Positions 59,516 through 64,000 of a DNA stretch of 64,000 nt are shown here, piece after piece (the stretch's first letter is position 1; each line of letters begins with the position of its first letter). A program made the position numbers and the translations under genes. This stretch comes from Scatosoma sp045660265 (GTDB lineage: Bacteria; Bacillota; Clostridia; Christensenellales; Borkfalkiaceae): positions 1-64,000 of the forward strand of contig JAZRDM010000027.1 in NCBI GenBank assembly GCA_045660265.1. Reading direction: 5' to 3'. The notes under the pieces are model-generated. The model worked only from the letters and a program-made list of their open reading frames with translations. It made no database searches and was not told the DNA's origin.

Positions 59516-62500
59516 ATGAGTAAATTGAAAAAATTACTTGTTGCCTCACTTTGCGTTGCGCTTGTTGGCGCGGTGGCTGTTCCGGTAACGGACGCTATTG
59601 TAAAAGCGTCGAACACGCTTGAGTGGAGCGAAGTAAATTTCGAAGAGAAATACGTTGTCGGTGATACGGTAAATATTCCCGAACGTACGCTGGATAAAGG
59701 TGGCGAAACGTATTCAACATCCATCACGTTGACCTATCCTGACGGTACGACGACGTCTATTCAAAGCGGTGATTTAAAGCTTTCTATGGCGGGCAACTAC
59801 GAAGTTAAGTACGCAACGGGGAAGGACGCGGGTAGACTTTCGGAAACGGAAAGCTTTTTTGTAGCCGACCAGCTTTGGAGTGTAAATAGCAGCAAAAGTT
59901 CGTATAGCTATGGTAAAGTAGGTCAAAAAGACGCATTATTGGTTCGTCTTGCACCTGGCGATACGTTGACGTTTAATCAAATTATTGACCTTAAAAATTA
60001 TGATAAGGATTCGGTTACAAATCCTCTCTTCCAAGGGTTTATCAATCCTGATTCGGTAGGGTCGAACGATTTCTCGTCTTTGATTATCAAGTTTACGGAC
60101 GTATATGATCCTACGCAAGTGTTGACGGTACGCGCTCATAAATCGACGGGTTCGGTAAACGCAAACTGCCTTAGTTATTGGACGGCGGCAGGTACGGGTC
60201 AAACGCTTGCTGGTTTTGAAGGAGACAATTGGAGAGTTGTTGGTTCGAGAGATGATGGTATTTGCGGGACGCCCCGTAACGTTTCTTTCTGTTCGCAAAA
60301 GGGTACGTGGATAGCGTCGTCTTTGCCTTATGAATTAACGACTGTTACGGCTGATACTGAATCCTTCACGATTATTTTCGATCAAGAGACGACGACTGTC
60401 AGTGTAGAAGATAGATCGAACGTTAAGAAAATTGCCGATTTGGATGATCCCGTATATTATACGAGCGAACCGCTTTGGAGCGGCTTTACAAGCAGTGAAG
60501 TTTTTGTTAGTGTAATGGCGGAAAGCTATGCGGCTGAAACAGCAAATTTTGCGGTTTCTAAATTGCTTGGTTACGATTTTTCCGCAGACAATCAGTTTGA
60601 AGAAGACGTTGCGCCTGAAATTACGGTAAACGTTGACGATAAATACGTAGAATATGATAGCAATGGCGAAGGACACTTTAAACCTTTGGCAATCGTAGGC
60701 GGGAATTATCCCGTTCCCACAGCAACGGCGTACGACGCTTATTCGGGCAACGTAAAGGTTGAAACGAAAGTATATGCAAACTATACGTCGAGCAATCCCG
60801 ATCCTGTATCTATTTCGAAAGACGGTACTTTTAAAGTAGATAAAGAAACCAAGTACGCAATTGTTTATACAGCGAAAGACAATATGGGAAATACGGCAAC
60901 ATGTACGTATTGGATAACGACGGTAACCAATTTTGAAAATCCCCTTGCGCTTACTGTCAATGAAGCAGGGGCTGTTAAAGACGGTGTTTGCGGTGTGGCT
61001 GTTCCCCTTGCTCCTTATGCAACGACAGGCGGCAGCGGCGACGTAACCGTAACGATCACGGCAAGCTGCGGTGATACGACGCTTGATGTTTCGAATGGCG
61101 AACTTCTTGCGGAAAAAGCTGGTACTTGGACGATTACCTACGTTGCAAAAGACTATGCTGGTATCACGAAAACTGCTTCGTATGAAATGGATATCGAATG
61201 GGGTAGCGAACCTGTATTCTTAGGAACTCCCGTACTTCCTAAATACTTTATTTCTGGTATGACATACGTAGTACCCACTTTTTATGCGTATGACTATTCG
61301 ACGGGCGTGAAGGTACAAAAAACGGCAAGCCTTGTTGTAGAAGATGCAAATGGCACGAATACATATGCTGCTGGGCAAAAATATACACCCGTAGTAAACG
61401 CGACAAGTGGATTAAAGATTTTCTTTAAGTGCGATAACGTTATTATCCCCGTACAAGTAACGGCGGTAACGCCTTTGGCAAAATTAGAAGGGGTTGACAT
61501 TATTAACCTTGAAGATATGTTTGTCGGCGAAGGCTTTAGTAGAAATAACAACGAAAACGGTCTTGCATTGACGGCAACTTCAAACAAAGACTTTACCTGG
61601 ACGTTTGCAAATGCTCTTGCGGCAGAAGGCTCAAGCATTATTGTAAAAGGCGTAAAGGGATATAGCGCATTCAGCGGATATGAAGTAACCTTTACCGATT
61701 ATGCAAACAGCAATATTTCCGTAACCATGAAGCTTAGACATGATGAAAGCGGTTGGGCAGTTGTTGACTTTGGCAACGTCAATAGAACGATTAACAAAGG
61801 CTTCAATAAGGGTAACGACGATAAAGGTAAGCCGTTGGACGAATTTACCTTCTCTTATAAGTTTGGTGCATTCTACGTAGACAGTATTGCGGTAAAAGTA
61901 AGTGTAACAGACAATGGCGAAGCATTTGAAGGCTTCCCTTCTGGAAAAGTGTACGTTAGCGCAAAAGCGGTTGGCGTAAAAGCAGGGCAAAAATATCTTG
62001 TGAAAGGTATTGATAACCATGTTATCGTTAAAAACATCTTTGATACGACGGCACCTAAAATTTCAATTACCGGCAATTACGGCGGTATGAAAAATTACAA
62101 TTCTAATTACGTAATTACGCCTGCTATCGCTTCTGACGTTATCGATCCTAACGTATCTTGTACGGTTACGGTAAAAATGCCTAACGGCACGATTGCATAC
62201 GACATAGAAGGTAAGAAATTGCAAAACGTTCCTGCTGATGCATATTATACAATTAAGCTTTCCGAATACGGTCAATATCAAGTAACGTATAGTTCGAAAG
62301 ATTGGTCCGGTATCACAGGTACGGAAAAATATGCTGTAAACGTACTTGACCGTAAAGCGCCTCAAGCAAAGATTTTAGGCGAATTAAAGACTTCGGTGAA
62401 TGTAGAGGATACGGTTATTTTACCCGAAGTTGAAATTAGTGATGATTCGTCTCCTATCAGCGAAATGAAGGTATACAGAATGGTTCGTAATCCGTTCGAC

Positions 62501-62653
62501 GTATTGACGGTTATCGGTTATGACGTTAGCAGCGCGAGATACTCGTTTACCTTCAAAAATGAAGGCGACTATAAGTTTATTATTATCGTTTATGACGCAG
62601 CAGGCAATCAAACAGTATTAGATTATGTAGTAACGGTTACGAAAGGAGAATAA
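59516..62653 (+). CDS. Secreted surface protein with Ig-like domains
   Basis: The 1045-residue product has a signal peptide (about 1-31, ending VTDAIVKA) and then a chain of beta-sandwich domains. Several end in the GxYxVxYxAxDxxGN pattern of bacterial Ig-like or cadherin-like repeats (MAGNYEVKYATGKDAG, YAIVYTAKDNMGNTATCTYWITTV, GTWTITYVAKDYAGITKTASY, YGQYQVTYSSKDWSGITGTEKY, GDYKFIIIVYDAAGNQTVLDYVV). A CBM-like segment may lie near 100-330. No catalytic site and no sorting signal are visible. It is co-transcribed with the importer and probably holds glycan or the next gene's product at the surface. Confidence 0.75.
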   Translation: MSKLKKLLVASLCVALVGAVAVPVTDAIVKASNTLEWSEVNFEEKYVVGDTVNIPERTLDKGGETYSTSITLTYPDGTTTSIQSGDLKLSMAGNYEVKYATGKDAGRLSETESFFVADQLWSVNSSKSSYSYGKVGQKDALLVRLAPGDTLTFNQIIDLKNYDKDSVTNPLFQGFINPDSVGSNDFSSLIIKFTDVYDPTQVLTVRAHKSTGSVNANCLSYWTAAGTGQTLAGFEGDNWRVVGSRDDGICGTPRNVSFCSQKGTWIASSLPYELTTVTADTESFTIIFDQETTTVSVEDRSNVKKIADLDDPVYYTSEPLWSGFTSSEVFVSVMAESYAAETANFAVSKLLGYDFSADNQFEEDVAPEITVNVDDKYVEYDSNGEGHFKPLAIVGGNYPVPTATAYDAYSGNVKVETKVYANYTSSNPDPVSISKDGTFKVDKETKYAIVYTAKDNMGNTATCTYWITTVTNFENPLALTVNEAGAVKDGVCGVAVPLAPYATTGGSGDVTVTITASCGDTTLDVSNGELLAEKAGTWTITYVAKDYAGITKTASYEMDIEWGSEPVFLGTPVLPKYFISGMTYVVPTFYAYDYSTGVKVQKTASLVVEDANGTNTYAAGQKYTPVVNATSGLKIFFKCDNVIIPVQVTAVTPLAKLEGVDIINLEDMFVGEGFSRNNNENGLALTATSNKDFTWTFANALAAEGSSIIVKGVKGYSAFSGYEVTFTDYANSNISVTMKLRHDESGWAVVDFGNVNRTINKGFNKGNDDKGKPLDEFTFSYKFGAFYVDSIAVKVSVTDNGEAFEGFPSGKVYVSAKAVGVKAGQKYLVKGIDNHVIVKNIFDTTAPKISITGNYGGMKNYNSNYVITPAIASDVIDPNVSCTVTVKMPNGTIAYDIEGKKLQNVPADAYYTIKLSEYGQYQVTYSSKDWSGITGTEKYAVNVLDRKAPQAKILGELKTSVNVEDTVILPEVEISDDSSPISEMKVYRMVRNPFDVLTVIGYDVSSARYSFTFKNEGDYKFIIIVYDAAGNQTVLDYVVTVTKGE

Positions 62654-62655
62654 AG

Positions 62656-64000
62656 ATGAAAAAGAAAATTTCAGCAATATTTTTAGCGGCTTTGATGCTT
62701 TGTTCTTGTTTTGCAGGATGCCAAGATAACTCTTCCAGTGATTCTGGAAACGCAAACAACAGCTCGAATTCTTCAAGTGATACGTCGAGCGATACGTCGA
62801 GCGATACGTCGGGAGGCGATTCTAGCGATTCTGGTAACTCTGGGGATTCTGGCAATACGGAAGAGGATTATAGCGGTACGATAAACGTAACCGACAAAGA
62901 ACAACATTTGGTTGACGAATCCAAGCGCACGCACATCAATAATAATAATTATAGTGCAATGAAGCCTTTCGTTACGAACGGCGAATCAAGCTATATTATT
63001 ATCGACGGCGAAAAAGATCATACGGCTCAGTCGACGGAAGCTACCGATTATATGAGCAAGCAAATTGCCGTTTGTACGGGGTATAAGCCTAAGGTGGTTA
63101 ACGATCGTGATCATAACGGCGTAAACGACGACGTAAACAGCGATATCAAAAATCTTACGTGGAATGAATCTTCGAAGTACATTGTATTTTCTCATCCTGA
63201 ATTGGAAAAACAAGCAAACGTACAATGGAGAACGGACATTGACCTCGATTATAGCGGTTATATGATTCAAACGGTGGGTGATACCGTATTCATTAAAATC
63301 AATTCTTTGTATGGTTATCAAACGGCAATGCTTGCTTTCCTTCGTGAAGTGCTTGGCTACGAATGGTACGCAGAAGACTGTATCGTTTATACGAAAGATG
63401 GTTCGCAAATGCCTACCTTTAACCTTGTGGAAAAACCCGATTTCGATTTGGTATGGCGTTCTGGTTATATTTCCGGGCAAGGCCAAATCGGTAGCGGTGT
63501 AACGAGCAGTAGAACGTTTACCTATACGGGTCCCTATGATAAAAAGAAAGGGGCTGAAGGCTTTAATTTGGAGTCGGGCAGCAACTTCTGTCATAACTCT
63601 TTCGACTATTTGCCCTACGATTATTATGGAGAAACGCATCCTGATTGGTATTCAAACGTAGACAGCTACCGTTATAATCAAGCGGAACAATCGTATGATA
63701 CTGGTAAAAACCAACTTTGCTATTCGGCGCGTGGTAATAAAGCAGAATACGATTTAATGCTTAAAACGGCATTTGAAGGTGTTAAGAAAACGTTGGAAGC
63801 TCAACCTGATGCAGCGGCTTTAACCTTTACCCGTCAAGACGGTGAAGGACATTGTCAATGTGATACCTGCAAGGCAGTTTCAGATGAATACAACGGTTCT
63901 CACGCAGCATTGTATATGTTCTTTGTAAACGACTTGGATACACTTATTCAAGAATGGTTAGAAGAAAAAGCAATGGAGAACGGAACGCAAAAACGCGACG
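62656..64000 (+). CDS. DUF4838 domain lipoprotein, truncated by the window end
   Basis: The first 448 codons are visible and no stop is reached. A lipoprotein signal (lipobox FAGC, Cys22) is followed by a Ser/Asp linker with several DTSS repeats. The next 150 residues (YIIIDGEKDHTAQSTEATDYMSKQIAVCTGYKP, YGYQTAMLAFLREVLGYEWYAED) resemble the N-terminal domain of alpha-glucuronidase-like GH67/GH20 proteins, and TRQDGEGHCQCDTCK near residue 400 is the DUF4838 signature with Asp and three Cys. These are probable extracellular glycosidases without assigned substrate. AAAGGAG precedes the start, 2 nt after the previous stop, so it belongs to the second importer operon. Confidence 0.85.
   Translation, partial: MKKKISAIFLAALMLCSCFAGCQDNSSSDSGNANNSSNSSSDTSSDTSSDTSGGDSSDSGNSGDSGNTEEDYSGTINVTDKEQHLVDESKRTHINNNNYSAMKPFVTNGESSYIIIDGEKDHTAQSTEATDYMSKQIAVCTGYKPKVVNDRDHNGVNDDVNSDIKNLTWNESSKYIVFSHPELEKQANVQWRTDIDLDYSGYMIQTVGDTVFIKINSLYGYQTAMLAFLREVLGYEWYAEDCIVYTKDGSQMPTFNLVEKPDFDLVWRSGYISGQGQIGSGVTSSRTFTYTGPYDKKKGAEGFNLESGSNFCHNSFDYLPYDYYGETHPDWYSNVDSYRYNQAEQSYDTGKNQLCYSARGNKAEYDLMLKTAFEGVKKTLEAQPDAAALTFTRQDGEGHCQCDTCKAVSDEYNGSHAALYMFFVNDLDTLIQEWLEEKAMENGTQKRD

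Overview
The window looks like chromosomal DNA of a gut-type Gram-positive anaerobe in class Clostridia (Bacillota). The evidence is the Bacillus/Clostridium gene order rpmB / yloU / yloV / recG, consensus sigma-A promoters with 17-bp spacers, strong AGGAGG-type ribosome binding sites, many lipoproteins, and cell-surface proteins with FIVAR and InlB-like repeats. I cannot name a genus. I see no phage, insertion sequence, CRISPR array or replication origin.

Region 1 (1-12.2 kb) is housekeeping: a 5'-truncated mscL, a SulP anion transporter coupled to a small unknown gene, rpmB divergent from yloU-yloV-recG, a lone HisI-HisE fusion whose HisI half has lost zinc ligands, minD with a possible minE, a DegV protein, nagB, a tRNA-Ser(UGA) preceded by decayed partial copies of itself, and a flavin reductase-like gene.

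Region 2 (12.3-36.9 kb) is a first extracellular glycan locus. It holds a lipoprotein phosphoesterase, a 1979-residue secreted protein ending in a glycosidase-like domain, a 39-residue peptide, an AraC regulator (AraC-1), and a sugar ABC importer without ATPase (binding protein, an 866-residue permease with a large external domain, and a second permease). Two more lipoproteins follow, then a 1749-residue surface protein sharing near-identical DNA with the 1979-residue one.

Region 3 (37-55.2 kb) is a glycosidase island rich in mannose-related functions: Gfo/Idh/MocA oxidoreductase, GH38 alpha-mannosidase, alkaline phosphatase, GH123/DUF4091-like protein, GH2 beta-mannosidase, iron-type alcohol dehydrogenase, then a minus-strand operon of AraC-2, a DUF4432 mutarotase-like protein, a PMI-like cupin and a GHL6-type hydrolase. 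A GH42-like gene is divergent from AraC-2. Region 4 (55.5-64 kb) is a second ATPase-less ABC importer followed by an Ig-like surface protein and a DUF4838 lipoprotein cut by the window end.

The two loci appear to be wired in the same way. Each AraC gene has a predicted leaderless promoter (6 nt between -10 and ATG). Near each there is a distinct sequence element shared by two promoters at fixed spacing: TGACAARAAATGCAA exactly 21 nt before the -35 upstream of 14503 and 21782 (flanking AraC-1), and paired TGMAATTT half-sites 21 bp apart just before the -35 upstream of 53345 and 55531 (next to AraC-2). My reading is two parallel AraC-controlled systems that capture, cleave and import host or plant glycans, probably mannose-containing ones. 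The regulatory wiring is read from sequence; the substrate is inference.
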